From contig NZ_KB375270.1 in assembly GCF_000314735.2 (NCBI RefSeq), forward strand, positions 1,612,001 through 1,676,000: 64,000 nt of DNA. Reading direction: 5' to 3'. Below are positions 1 to 7,748 of the stretch, piece after piece. A program made the position numbers and the translations under genes. Position 1 is the stretch's first letter; each line of letters starts with the position of its first letter. This stretch comes from Afipia felis ATCC 53690 (GTDB taxonomy: Bacteria; Pseudomonadota; Alphaproteobacteria; Rhizobiales; Xanthobacteraceae). Below the pieces are notes generated by a model that was not told where the DNA came from, searched no databases, and was given only the letters and a program-made list of their open reading frames with translations.

Positions 1-174
1 CACCGCGCCTGAGAGAATGTGCGCGCCGACCTCGGAGCCTTTTTCGATCACCACCACATTAAGCGTGGGATCGACCTGCTTGAGACGGATCGCCGCGCTA
101 AGCCCTGCGGGGCCTGCGCCGACGATGACGACATCGAATTCCATGGAGTCGCGGGGCTGCGGCTCTTCGCTCAT
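1..174 (-). CDS. Electron transfer flavoprotein-ubiquinone oxidoreductase, N-terminal part (cut by window edge)
   Basis: Only the first 58 residues lie in the window. They start [20 protein letters not shown] and carry the dinucleotide-binding GAGPAG motif (residues 20-25), a VIEKG strand end and the AHILSGAV segment that in ETF-QO follows the FAD-binding loop. In the family this inner-membrane Fe-S flavoprotein passes electrons from ETF, reduced by fatty-acid and amino-acid dehydrogenases, to ubiquinone. It is divergent from the uracil-DNA glycosylase gene, with about 180 bases between. The assignment rests on the N-terminus alone, so another GG-reductase-like flavoprotein is possible but less likely. 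Confidence 0.8.
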   Translation of the reverse strand, partial: MSEEPQPRDSMEFDVVIVGAGPAGLSAAIRLKQVDPTLNVVVIEKGSEVGAHILSGAV

Positions 175-354
175 GTGGGGCTCGGCTGGTCCTGCTGGGC
201 GTGGATGGAATGAATCTAAAAAAGCCTTGTACGATTTTCACAAGCAGGACAACCCTGCCGAAATTCATTGCTGCTGTGCGCGCTCCAAAATCCGTTTTGT
301 GGAACGGCAAATCGGGACTCTCATTCCCGGCCCGGACGCTTTACATTGTCGCCC

Positions 355-1170
355 ATGATCACCGAGCGCCCTCCGACTCCGCATGAATTGCTGGCTTTCT
401 ATCTGGAAGCCGGGGTTGATTGCGCGCTGGCTGAGGAGCCATCCGACCGCCTGTCGGAGAGCGAGCCGGAACCTGCGCCCGCGCCACGGCGCATCGCGCC
501 ATTGACGGCAGTACCCGCCGCGCCTCTCGTTGCACCGCAACCAGATCTCGCGCCCGCGCCCGATGCCGCCATCGAATCAGCGCGCGAACTTGCTCCGAAG
601 GCAAAGACGCTGGACGAGTTGCGGGGCCTGCTCGAACAGTTTGACGGCTGTGCACTGAAAGCCACCGCGACGAAGCTGGTGTTCGGCGATGGCAATCCGC
701 AGGCGCGTGTCATGCTCGTCGGCGAAGCGCCCGGCCGCGACGAGGATCTTCAGGGCATTCCCTTCATCGGCCGTTCGGGCAAGCTGCTCGACCTGATGCT
801 CGCCTCGATCGGGCTCGACCGCACCGGCGCCTACATCGCCAACGTTATTCCGTGGCGACCGCCGGGCAACCGCGATCCCTCCCCTCATGAAACGCAGATG
901 TGCCTGCCTTTCATCAAGCGACAGATCGAGCTTGTCGATCCGGACGTTCTGGTCTGTCTCGGCAAGCCGTCATCGCAAGCGGTCCTCGACCTCAAGGACG
1001 GCATCATGAAAACGCGCGGTCGCTGGTTCGATTACAACACCGGCACGCGCACCATCCGCGCGATGGCGACATTCCACCCCGCTTATCTGCTGCGCCAGCC
1101 AATCTACAAGCGGATGACGTGGAAGGATCTGCGCACCATTCAGGCCGCGCTGGCGGCGGGTGCCAAATAG
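355..1170 (+). CDS. Uracil-DNA glycosylase, family 4-like
   Basis: Removes uracil from DNA at the start of base excision repair. The 271-residue protein has an Ala/Pro-rich N-terminal extension (roughly residues 25-75), then the family motifs: GEAPGRDED, PFIGRSGKLLD, NVIPWRPPGNRDPS and the C-terminal HPAYLLRQP active-site loop. The start at 355 gives MITERPPTPHE and the usual N-terminal arrangement; an in-frame ATG at 268 is possible but adds 29 low-complexity residues. The first cysteine pair expected for the Fe-S cluster of family 4 enzymes reads F-D-G-C, so one ligand appears to be lost, while single cysteines remain later (MCLPF and LVCLG). It may therefore bind its cluster differently or lack one. 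Confidence 0.88.
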   Translation: MITERPPTPHELLAFYLEAGVDCALAEEPSDRLSESEPEPAPAPRRIAPLTAVPAAPLVAPQPDLAPAPDAAIESARELAPKAKTLDELRGLLEQFDGCALKATATKLVFGDGNPQARVMLVGEAPGRDEDLQGIPFIGRSGKLLDLMLASIGLDRTGAYIANVIPWRPPGNRDPSPHETQMCLPFIKRQIELVDPDVLVCLGKPSSQAVLDLKDGIMKTRGRWFDYNTGTRTIRAMATFHPAYLLRQPIYKRMTWKDLRTIQAALAAGAK

Positions 1171-1198
1171 AATCCGGAACGCCCGAGAGGCGATGGAA

Positions 1199-1366
1199 AT
1201 GAGCAGATACGTGGTGTCGGCTCTTTGGGTGGCGGCCATGGTGGCCATCATCGTCGGCGTGGACATTATGTTCTTCAGGAATCGCTTCTGGGAACGCCTG
1301 ATGGTGAATGTCGGCATCGTTCTGGTGTTCGCCGCCCTTTATCTTGTCTTTTTCAGACGCCCGTGA
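1199..1366 (+). CDS. Small two-helix membrane protein, unknown function
   Basis: A 55-residue protein with two hydrophobic segments (about residues 5-24 and 35-50) separated by a short basic loop (FFRNRFWERL) and ending in FFRRP. The ATG at 1199 is preferred over the one at 1193, because GAGAGG at 1185-1190 is then spaced about eight bases from the start. It lies 28 bases after the uracil-DNA glycosylase stop and is probably co-transcribed with it. I recognise no domain. The compact, clean hydrophobic pattern and tight spacing support a real gene. Confidence 0.6.
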   Translation: MSRYVVSALWVAAMVAIIVGVDIMFFRNRFWERLMVNVGIVLVFAALYLVFFRRP

Positions 1367-1496
1367 CTTCGGACGTCCAAGACGCCAGCTTCTGACCGAA
1401 CGAACCTCAACCTCAGACAATAAAACTTGAAGCTACGGCACTTTGCCTGCTGGTGGATAAACCTACATGGAGGTCGTCAAACCTCAGGGGACCTTC

Positions 1497-2279
1497 ATGG
1501 CCGCAGAAAATACCGAACATTCAACGACAAAGATCGCACTCGTCACCGGAGGCAGCCGCGGGCTCGGCCACAACACCGCGCTCAGCCTGGCGCGCCGGGG
1601 CGTGGACGTTATCATTACCTATCACTCAAATCAGGTAGAAGCCGACGCCACCGTTGCCGCGATCAAAAAGCTCGGCCGCAACGCTGCAGCGTTGCAGCTC
1701 GACACCGGCGCGATCAAAACCTTCCCGGACTTTGCAACGCGGCTGAAGACCGCACTCAAAGACAATTGGGGGGCGTCGCAGTTCGATTACCTCGTGAACA
1801 ACGCTGGCATCGGCCTCAACAGGCCGTTCGCGGAAACCACCGAGGCCGATTTCGACCGGCTGATGAACATCCATTTCAAGGGCGTGTACTTCCTGACCCA
1901 GACGCTGCTGCCGCTGATCGCCGACGGCGGACGCATCATCAACCTCTCCAGCGGCCTTGCCCGCTTCAGCCTACCGGGCTTTTCCGCCTACGGCGCAATG
2001 AAGGGTGCCATCGAGGTGCTGACGCATTACCTCGCAAGGGAACTCGGTCCGCGCCGCATCACCGCCAACACGGTCGCGCCCGGTGCGATCGAGACCGATT
2101 TCGGCGGCGGCCATGTCCGCGACGACGCTGAAGCCAACCGTCAGGTCGCAAGCGCGACGCCGCTCGGCCGTGCGGGGCTGCCGGACGATATCGGGCCGAT
2201 GATCGCCTCGCTCCTGTCGGACGACAACCGCTGGGTCAATGGCCAGCGCATCGAAGTCTCCGGCGGCATTTTCGTATGA
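1497..2279 (+). CDS. SDR family NAD(P)-dependent oxidoreductase
   Basis: Classical short-chain dehydrogenase of 260 residues: cofactor motif TGGSRGLG (17-24), NNAG (101-104), catalytic Ser at 151-152 (INLSSG), and the YGAMK motif giving Tyr165 and Lys169. The end GQRIEVSGGIFV is typical of FabG-like and sugar or alcohol SDRs. Substrate cannot be read from sequence. The ATG at 1497 follows CAGGGGA at a good distance; an in-frame ATG at 1467 would add ten residues. The next gene, an MFS carrier, starts about 110 bases downstream on the same strand, so the two may form one transcript. Confidence 0.85.
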   Translation: MAAENTEHSTTKIALVTGGSRGLGHNTALSLARRGVDVIITYHSNQVEADATVAAIKKLGRNAAALQLDTGAIKTFPDFATRLKTALKDNWGASQFDYLVNNAGIGLNRPFAETTEADFDRLMNIHFKGVYFLTQTLLPLIADGGRIINLSSGLARFSLPGFSAYGAMKGAIEVLTHYLARELGPRRITANTVAPGAIETDFGGGHVRDDAEANRQVASATPLGRAGLPDDIGPMIASLLSDDNRWVNGQRIEVSGGIFV

Positions 2280-2388
2280 TCGAAAGCGACGGCCCCCTCG
2301 GCGAAAATGCATAGGGGGTCTTCACTGGAGGATGGCTGTTCTGTTTCGGCCGAACATGCGAGAAAAACTTTCTCCATGCAGTGCCGGA

Positions 2389-3603
2389 ATGAAGATGACA
2401 GCCATCGCCGCCGAAGTTCATGACGACCGAAAGGCCCGCGCCAATGTTGCGCGGCTGGCCATCGCCCAGGCGCTGACCGGCGCGAACAATGCCGTGGTCT
2501 TCGCAACTGCGGCCATTGTCGGCGCCTCGATCGCGCCAAGCCTGTCGCTCGCGACATTGCCGGTGACGGTTTTCGTGGTCGGCATGGCGACGGGCACGCT
2601 GCCGACCGGATGGGTGTCCCGCACCTATGGCCGCCGCGTCGCCTTTATGATCGGCTCCGGCTTCGGCGCGCTCTGCGGCGCGCTCGCCGCAATCGCAATC
2701 ATTATGCAGTCGTTCCCGCTGTTCTGCGCCGCCACCTTCTGTGGCGGATTGTACGGCTCGGTCTCCCAATCCTATCGCTTCGCGGCCGCCGATGGCGCAA
2801 GCGCGGCCTTCCGCCCGAAGGCGATCTCGTGGGTGCTGGCCGGCGGCGTGTTCGCGGGCGTACTCGGTCCTCAGCTTGTGCAATGGACGATGGATGTCTG
2901 GTCGCCGCATTTGTTCGCGGCAAGCTTCGCCATTCAGGCAGTCGTCGCGCTGGTGGCGATGGCGGTTCTGTCCACCGTGGATGCACCCCGCCCTGCGGCG
3001 GCGGATATTCATCGCGGCCGTCCGCTGTTCGAGATCATCGGCCAGCGCGATTTCATCGCCGCCGCGCTGTGCGGCACTGTCGCCTACACCATGATGAATC
3101 TGGTGATGACTTCCGCACCGCTGGCGATGCGGCTGTGCGGGCTGCCGATCAGCGATTCCAATTTCGGCATCCAGTGGCATATCGTTGCGATGTACGGGCC
3201 GAGCTTCTTCACGGGCTCGCTGATCGCGCGTTTCGGCGCGCCGGTGATCGTGGCGATCGGGCTCGCGCTCGAAGCGACCGCAGCGACGATCGGCATGTCG
3301 GGCATCACGCCGATGCATTTCTGGGTGATGCTGATCGTGCTCGGACTGGGGTGGAATTTCGGCTTCATCGGTGCATCCGCGCTGGTGGTGCAGACCCATC
3401 GGCCGGAGGAACGCAACAAGGTACAGGCGTTCAACGATTTCCTGATTTTCGGGATGATGGCGGTCGGCTCGTTCGCCTCGGGCCAACTGCTCGCCGATTA
3501 CGGCTGGAACGTCGTCAATGCGGTGGTGTTTCCACCGGTCACGATCGGCCTCATCTGCCTCGGCCTTGCTCACTTGATGCGCAAGCGCGCGCCTTCTCTT
3601 TAG
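2389..3603 (+). CDS. MFS transporter
   Basis: About 404 residues with a 12-helix major facilitator pattern. The loop 2-3 signature is recognisable in GWVSRTYGRRVAFMIG, and a long hydrophilic middle loop (DAPRPAAADIHRGRPLFEII) separates the two halves. Substrate is not evident. The start is uncertain: ATG codons at 2332, 2353, 2389 and 2395 are all in frame. 2389 is chosen because the membrane-protein sequence starts soon after it, while GGAGG directly abuts the 2332 ATG and leaves no spacer. The gene converges on the GntR regulator, with 16 bases between stops. Confidence 0.8.
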   Translation: MKMTAIAAEVHDDRKARANVARLAIAQALTGANNAVVFATAAIVGASIAPSLSLATLPVTVFVVGMATGTLPTGWVSRTYGRRVAFMIGSGFGALCGALAAIAIIMQSFPLFCAATFCGGLYGSVSQSYRFAAADGASAAFRPKAISWVLAGGVFAGVLGPQLVQWTMDVWSPHLFAASFAIQAVVALVAMAVLSTVDAPRPAAADIHRGRPLFEIIGQRDFIAAALCGTVAYTMMNLVMTSAPLAMRLCGLPISDSNFGIQWHIVAMYGPSFFTGSLIARFGAPVIVAIGLALEATAATIGMSGITPMHFWVMLIVLGLGWNFGFIGASALVVQTHRPEERNKVQAFNDFLIFGMMAVGSFASGQLLADYGWNVVNAVVFPPVTIGLICLGLAHLMRKRAPSL

Positions 3604-3619
3604 GCAGGCTTAGTCGACG

Positions 3620-4309
3620 TCAGCCCATGCCGAAGAACATCAGCGTCTTGCGGGTGTATTCCTCGGCGTAGTCCACGATCTTGTCGGAACCCTCGCGCGC
3701 GCCGGCCTCGTCGTTCTCGGCGATCCGCCGCGCGACGAAAGCATGCAGCGTACAGACGCGCTGCAGATCGCCGAACTGCTTGAAATGCACGTACCAGAAG
3801 CGCCGGGTCTGCGCCTCGATCGGCGTGATCGCCTGGGCGGCGTATTTGTTGCGCGCTGTCGCGACGATCAGCGAATTGAATTCGCGGTCAGCCTCGACGA
3901 AGATATGTCCGTTGTTGGTGGCGGCGGATTTCTCGAACATCAACGCCAGTTCGCGGAAGCGCTTGCGTTCGGCCTCGCCCGCGAAGCGCGCCGCGCGACC
4001 CGCCAGCACGTTCTCGATGCCCTTGCGGACTTCGATCATCGCGAGCTGATCGACGAGATCGATCTCCGACACGAATGCGCCGGAACGCGGCACGATCCGC
4101 ACCGTCCCTTCGAACGACAACCGCTGCAGCGCCTCGCGGATCGGCGTGCGGCCGATACCGAGCTTGGCGCTCAGGGTTGCCTCGGAAATGCGTGAACCGG
4201 GCGGCAGCTCGTGTGTGACGATCATCGCCTCGATCAAGCGATAGGCGATCCGCGACTGCGGCTCGTCGTCATTATCGGAAACTTCGGGAAGACTCATGGG
4301 CTGCATCAT
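3620..4309 (-). CDS. GntR family transcriptional regulator, FCD subfamily
   Basis: DNA-binding repressor of 229 residues. The N-terminal winged helix is clear (SRISEATLSAKLGIGRTPIREAL, about residues 38-60, followed by the wing VRIVPRSGAFVSEI). The all-helical FCD effector domain fills the rest. In FCD proteins a metal site uses Asp and three His; here the D-x-x-F-H element reads DREFN, so one His appears replaced by Asn, while the His in TLHAFVARRI is kept. It is divergent from the OFA carrier at 4662, and the 350-base gap holds a perfect dyad, so local control of carrier and amidohydrolase is the natural reading. Starts at 4306 and 4297 are also possible. Confidence 0.85.
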   Translation of the reverse strand: MMQPMSLPEVSDNDDEPQSRIAYRLIEAMIVTHELPPGSRISEATLSAKLGIGRTPIREALQRLSFEGTVRIVPRSGAFVSEIDLVDQLAMIEVRKGIENVLAGRAARFAGEAERKRFRELALMFEKSAATNNGHIFVEADREFNSLIVATARNKYAAQAITPIEAQTRRFWYVHFKQFGDLQRVCTLHAFVARRIAENDEAGAREGSDKIVDYAEEYTRKTLMFFGMG

Positions 4310-4661
4310 AAATGCGCGCGCTCACCGCTGGTGAAAAAAGATAGACGGGACAGTGCGAAGCGCACATCCCGCCGGGCGAATAGCCCTCGCGGGTTCACAG
4401 CCGTCCGCGTCATCCTCTGAGCGGATGCACGCTTAAGGCTTCTCCGACAAACGTTCAACGCCGCGTCACGACGCATTGGCCTGCTTCCTGCTTGGAACGC
4501 TGTGGATGTCCGCCGGACGCTTCCGGCGTCCGGCCCGCAAAGGCCTTGTTTGTTGTTTCCTTTCTGGCATAATCGTATGTCTCTGACATATCAGAAACAT
4601 AACAGAACAAGAAAACAAGGCCCAGCGGAAACGACCCATTCACAAACAAGGGAGCGGTAAA
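4310..4661. other. Intergenic region between GntR regulator and OFA carrier
   Basis: A 352-base divergent promoter region. The right half is AT-rich (about 4545-4620), unlike the surrounding GC-rich DNA, and holds the dyad listed at 4576-4590. A short minus-strand open frame (4455-4649) crosses it but has no family resemblance, and I treat it as chance. No RNA gene is visible. Confidence 0.6.
4576..4590. promoter_or_regulatory. Candidate GntR/FCD operator (perfect dyad)
   Basis: TATGTC-TCT-GACATA is a perfect inverted repeat with six-base arms and a three-base spacer, 72 bases upstream of the OFA carrier start and in the divergent region with the gntR gene. The GTC...GAC core and size fit operators of FCD-type GntR proteins. 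Assignment to this regulator is inference from position. Confidence 0.55.
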
Positions 4662-5966
4662 ATGACGACTACGAACGCACCGGCTGCAACGACGCCATCC
4701 TCGCGATGGTTTCAGTTGTTACTCGGCATGATCGCGATGATGGCGATCTCCAGCCCGCAATATGTTTGGGCCCTGTTCACTGGCCCGCTGACGGAAAAAC
4801 TCAACGCACCGCTCGCGGAAATCCAGGTCACGTTCTCGCTGCTCATCATGCTGCAGACGTTCCTGTCGCCGGCACAGGGCTACCTTGTCGACCGCTTCGG
4901 CCCGCGCCTGCTGTTGTCTTTCGGCGCCGCTCTCACCGGCTTGAGCTGGGTCCTCGCGGCGAACACCTCGAGCCTGCTCGGCCTCTATATTACCTATGGC
5001 GTGCTCGGCGGTATCGGTACTGGCATCATCTACGTCGGCGTGGTCGGCATGATGGTGCAGTGGTTTCCCGACAAGCGTGGCCTTGCCGCGGGCCTCGTCG
5101 CTGCGGGCTACGGCTTCGGCGCAATCCTGACCACATTCCCGATCTCCAGCAGCGTCAAGGCGAATGGCTTGTCGAGCACGCTCATGACCTTCGGCATCAT
5201 CATCGGCGTTGTCGGCGTTCTCGCTGCACTCGGCATGCGTCGCCCCGACAAGGGTACGCCGCACGTCGCGGCCGATGCGCAGGCGCATGGTCTCGTGCAG
5301 GAAACCCGCGACTACGCGCCGCGCGAAATGCTGCGCAGCCCGATCTTCTGGCTAATGTTCGTCATGATGACCATGATGTCGACCTCCGGTCTAATGGTGA
5401 TCTCGCAGATGGGCGCCTTCGCCAAGGACTTCGGCGTCAAGGACGCGCTGGTGTTCGGCCTTGCGGCGCTGCCGCTCGCATTGACGATCGACCGTTTCAC
5501 CAACGGTCTGACACGACCGTTCTTCGGCTGGGTCTCGGACAAGATCGGCCGCGAAAACACGATGTTCATCGCCTTCGGCATGGAAGGCATCGCGATGACC
5601 ATCTGGCTGATCTACGCGCACCACCCGCTGACCTTCGTGCTGCTATCGGGTGTGGTGTTCTTCGGCTGGGGTGAAATCTTCTCGCTGTTCCCCTCGACGT
5701 TGACCGACACGTTCGGCACCAAGAACGCCACCACGAATTATGGCTTCCTGTACATGGCGCAGGGCGTCGGCTCCGTGCTTGGCGGACCGCTCGCTGCCGA
5801 ACTGCATCAGATCACCAATTCGTGGAACGTGGTGTTCGGTGTCGTGATCGTGATGAACTTCCTCACCGCGATCCTGGCGCTCCTCGTTCTCAAGCCGATG
5901 CGCACCAGCCACCGGCGACAGAATGCCACCGGCAACGCCACGTTGGCAGCCCGCGGCACTGCCTGA
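4662..5966 (+). CDS. OFA family MFS carrier, oxalate/formate antiporter-like
   Basis: A 434-residue, 12-helix carrier of the OxlT branch. Family marks: QYVWALFTGPL in helix 1, VDRFGPR after helix 2, QWFPDKRGLAAGL between helices 4 and 5, and RPFFGWVSDKIGR with the helix-8 Arg that binds carboxylate in OxlT. The helix-11 lysine of OxlT (in a WAAKATAS context, from memory) aligns with Gln in FLYMAQGVGS. Loss of that second positive charge argues against plain oxalate:formate exchange and for a monocarboxylate or amide-acid substrate. It lies upstream of a GGT-fold amidohydrolase and divergent from a GntR regulator. A strong ATG follows GGGAGCGG. Confidence 0.85.
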   Translation: MTTTNAPAATTPSSRWFQLLLGMIAMMAISSPQYVWALFTGPLTEKLNAPLAEIQVTFSLLIMLQTFLSPAQGYLVDRFGPRLLLSFGAALTGLSWVLAANTSSLLGLYITYGVLGGIGTGIIYVGVVGMMVQWFPDKRGLAAGLVAAGYGFGAILTTFPISSSVKANGLSSTLMTFGIIIGVVGVLAALGMRRPDKGTPHVAADAQAHGLVQETRDYAPREMLRSPIFWLMFVMMTMMSTSGLMVISQMGAFAKDFGVKDALVFGLAALPLALTIDRFTNGLTRPFFGWVSDKIGRENTMFIAFGMEGIAMTIWLIYAHHPLTFVLLSGVVFFGWGEIFSLFPSTLTDTFGTKNATTNYGFLYMAQGVGSVLGGPLAAELHQITNSWNVVFGVVIVMNFLTAILALLVLKPMRTSHRRQNATGNATLAARGTA

Positions 5967-5975
5967 CAAACACCT

Positions 5976-6000
5976 GCCGGGGCGCTATATGCGCCCCGGC
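5976..6000 (+). terminator. Hairpin between OFA carrier and GGT-like gene
   Basis: GCCGGGGCGC and GCGCCCCGGC form a perfect ten-base-pair stem around TATAT, followed by GTTTCT. The T tract is short, so it may act as a partial terminator or as an mRNA 3' stabiliser that lowers expression of the downstream gene relative to the carrier. Confidence 0.6.
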
Positions 6001-6033
6001 GTTTCTCCCACCCGAAGGATATCGAGTTCAAAA

Positions 6034-7629
6034 ATGCTCCAGACCGTTCGCTCCACCCGCGGCATGGCCGTTGCCCCTCACTCATTGGCCGCACAGGCTG
6101 CGGTCGACGTCCTGCGGGCAGGCGGCAACGCCATCGAGGCCATGGTCGCCGCAGCGTCCACCATCGCGGTCGTCTATCCGCACATGAACAGCATCGGCGG
6201 CGACGGCTTCTGGACCATCTCCTGCCCCGGCAAGCCCGTGGTGGCCATCGAGGCCTGCGGCGCGGCGGCGAGCAGCGTTTCCTGCGACTACTATTCGGCC
6301 AAAGGCTGCGCGACTATTCCCTCGCGCGGACCGGACTCCGCCAACACCGTTGCCGGCACCATCGGCGGCTGGCAGGCCGCGCTCGACATCAGCAAGGAAT
6401 GGGGCGGTCGCCTACCGCTCGGGCGCCTGTTGGATAACGCAATCTTCTACGCCGAAGACGGCATCGCCGTGACGCGTTCGCAAAGCGTCACCACTGCCAA
6501 GAAGCTTGCTGAACTGAAGCCTCTTCCGGGCTTTGCCGACACTTTCCTGATCAACGGCAAGGTGCCGGAAGCCGGCGAACGCATGCGCCTGCCCCAACTC
6601 GGCAAAACGCTGCGCGCGCTCGCCGAGGACGGCCTCGACAGCTTCTATCGTGGTCGCCTCGCCGCGAGCATCGCGAAAGATCTGAAGGCGCTCGGCAGTC
6701 CGGTGTCGGCGGAGGATCTCGCGAAGTATCGTGCAACGGTGCGCAAGCCGCTCGTGCTCGAACACAGCCTCGGCCAAGTCTACAATATGACGCCACCAAC
6801 GCAGGGTCTCGTCTCGCTCATCATCCTCGGCCTGCTCGACCGCCTCGACATCAAGCGCTTCGGGCCGGAAAGCGCGGAATACATCCATTGTGTGGTGGAG
6901 GCGACCAAGCAGGCCTTCATGATCCGCGACAACCACATCACCGATCTCGATTACATGAAGGCCGATCCGCAGTCGTTCCTCGCGCCCGAACATCTCGACA
7001 AGCTGCGCGCAGCCATCCGCATGGACAAGGCACTGCCGTGGGGCAAGGGCAAGGGTCCAGCCGACACGGTGTGGATGGGTGTCATCGACGGCGAAGGACG
7101 CGCGGTGTCGTTCATCCAGAGCATCTATCACGAGTACGGCAGTGGCCTCGTGCTGCCGGAGACTGGTCTCAACTGGCAGAACCGCGGCTGCTCGTTCTCG
7201 CTCGACCCACAGCACATCAACGCACTGCTACCGAACAAGAAGCCGTTCCACACGCTCAATCCGGCACTCGCGCGGCTGAACGACGGCCGGGTGATGGTCT
7301 ACGGCACGATGGGCGGCGATGGCCAGCCGCAGACGCAGGCCGCCGTGTTTACGCGCTACGCCGTCTACAATGAAACCATGCAGGCAGCGATCACCGCACC
7401 GCGCTGGCTGCTCGGTCGCACATGGGGCGATGATACCGACAGCCTCAAGCTCGAAGGCCGCTTCCCCGAGGAAACCCGCCGCAAGCTCGAAGCGCTCGGC
7501 CACGAGGTCGAGATGGTCGAAGACTTCGATGAGATCGTCGGCCACGCCGGCGGCATCGCGCGCGATTCCAACGGCGTGTTCGAAGGCGGCAGCGACCCGC
7601 GCAGCAACGGCGCTGTCGCTGGTTTCTAA
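6034..7629 (+). CDS. Gamma-glutamyltranspeptidase-family Ntn hydrolase (oxamate amidohydrolase-like?)
   Basis: 531 residues with the GGT fold: GMAVAPHSLAAQAAVDVLRAGGNA near the N-terminus, MNSIGGDGFW, and the autocleavage site before Thr345 (ADTVWMGVID), the expected nucleophile of the small subunit. The conserved NRGCSFSLDP, KPFHTLNPA and GGDGQPQ segments follow. There is no signal peptide, unlike periplasmic GGT of glutathione metabolism, so it probably acts in the cytoplasm. Length and the lack of a signal resemble oxamate amidohydrolase (HpxW) of purine breakdown, which would fit the OxlT-like carrier just upstream; this link is a hypothesis. The start at 6034 is chosen because upstream in-frame ATGs lie inside the carrier gene and the hairpin. 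Confidence 0.8.
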   Translation: MLQTVRSTRGMAVAPHSLAAQAAVDVLRAGGNAIEAMVAAASTIAVVYPHMNSIGGDGFWTISCPGKPVVAIEACGAAASSVSCDYYSAKGCATIPSRGPDSANTVAGTIGGWQAALDISKEWGGRLPLGRLLDNAIFYAEDGIAVTRSQSVTTAKKLAELKPLPGFADTFLINGKVPEAGERMRLPQLGKTLRALAEDGLDSFYRGRLAASIAKDLKALGSPVSAEDLAKYRATVRKPLVLEHSLGQVYNMTPPTQGLVSLIILGLLDRLDIKRFGPESAEYIHCVVEATKQAFMIRDNHITDLDYMKADPQSFLAPEHLDKLRAAIRMDKALPWGKGKGPADTVWMGVIDGEGRAVSFIQSIYHEYGSGLVLPETGLNWQNRGCSFSLDPQHINALLPNKKPFHTLNPALARLNDGRVMVYGTMGGDGQPQTQAAVFTRYAVYNETMQAAITAPRWLLGRTWGDDTDSLKLEGRFPEETRRKLEALGHEVEMVEDFDEIVGHAGGIARDSNGVFEGGSDPRSNGAVAGF

Positions 7630-7679
7630 AAGTTCGTCCGCAGCGTCGCAGCGCGCGGCTGCATCCTGCGGATGCGCGC

Positions 7680-7725
7680 GGCGAAGCGATCCGGGTGATT
7701 CCTACCCTACCCGGATTGCTTCGCC
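7680..7725. terminator. Bidirectional hairpin between convergent genes
   Basis: GGCGAAGCGATCCGGGT and ACCCGGATTGCTTCGCC pair with one mismatch around a short loop. It sits between the stops of the GGT-like gene and the GT39-like gene, so it can end both transcripts. There is no strong T run. Confidence 0.65.
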
Positions 7726-7748
7726 CGCAATGATAAAAGAAGAAGTCG

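Noticed and set aside
2236..3573. Long minus-strand frame opposite the MFS carrier
   Set aside because: Arg/His-rich product without domains, while the plus-strand protein has clear MFS helices.
4455..4649. 64-codon minus-strand frame in the gntR-OFA gap
   Set aside because: It covers the AT-rich promoter and the dyad, has no ribosome site and resembles nothing known.
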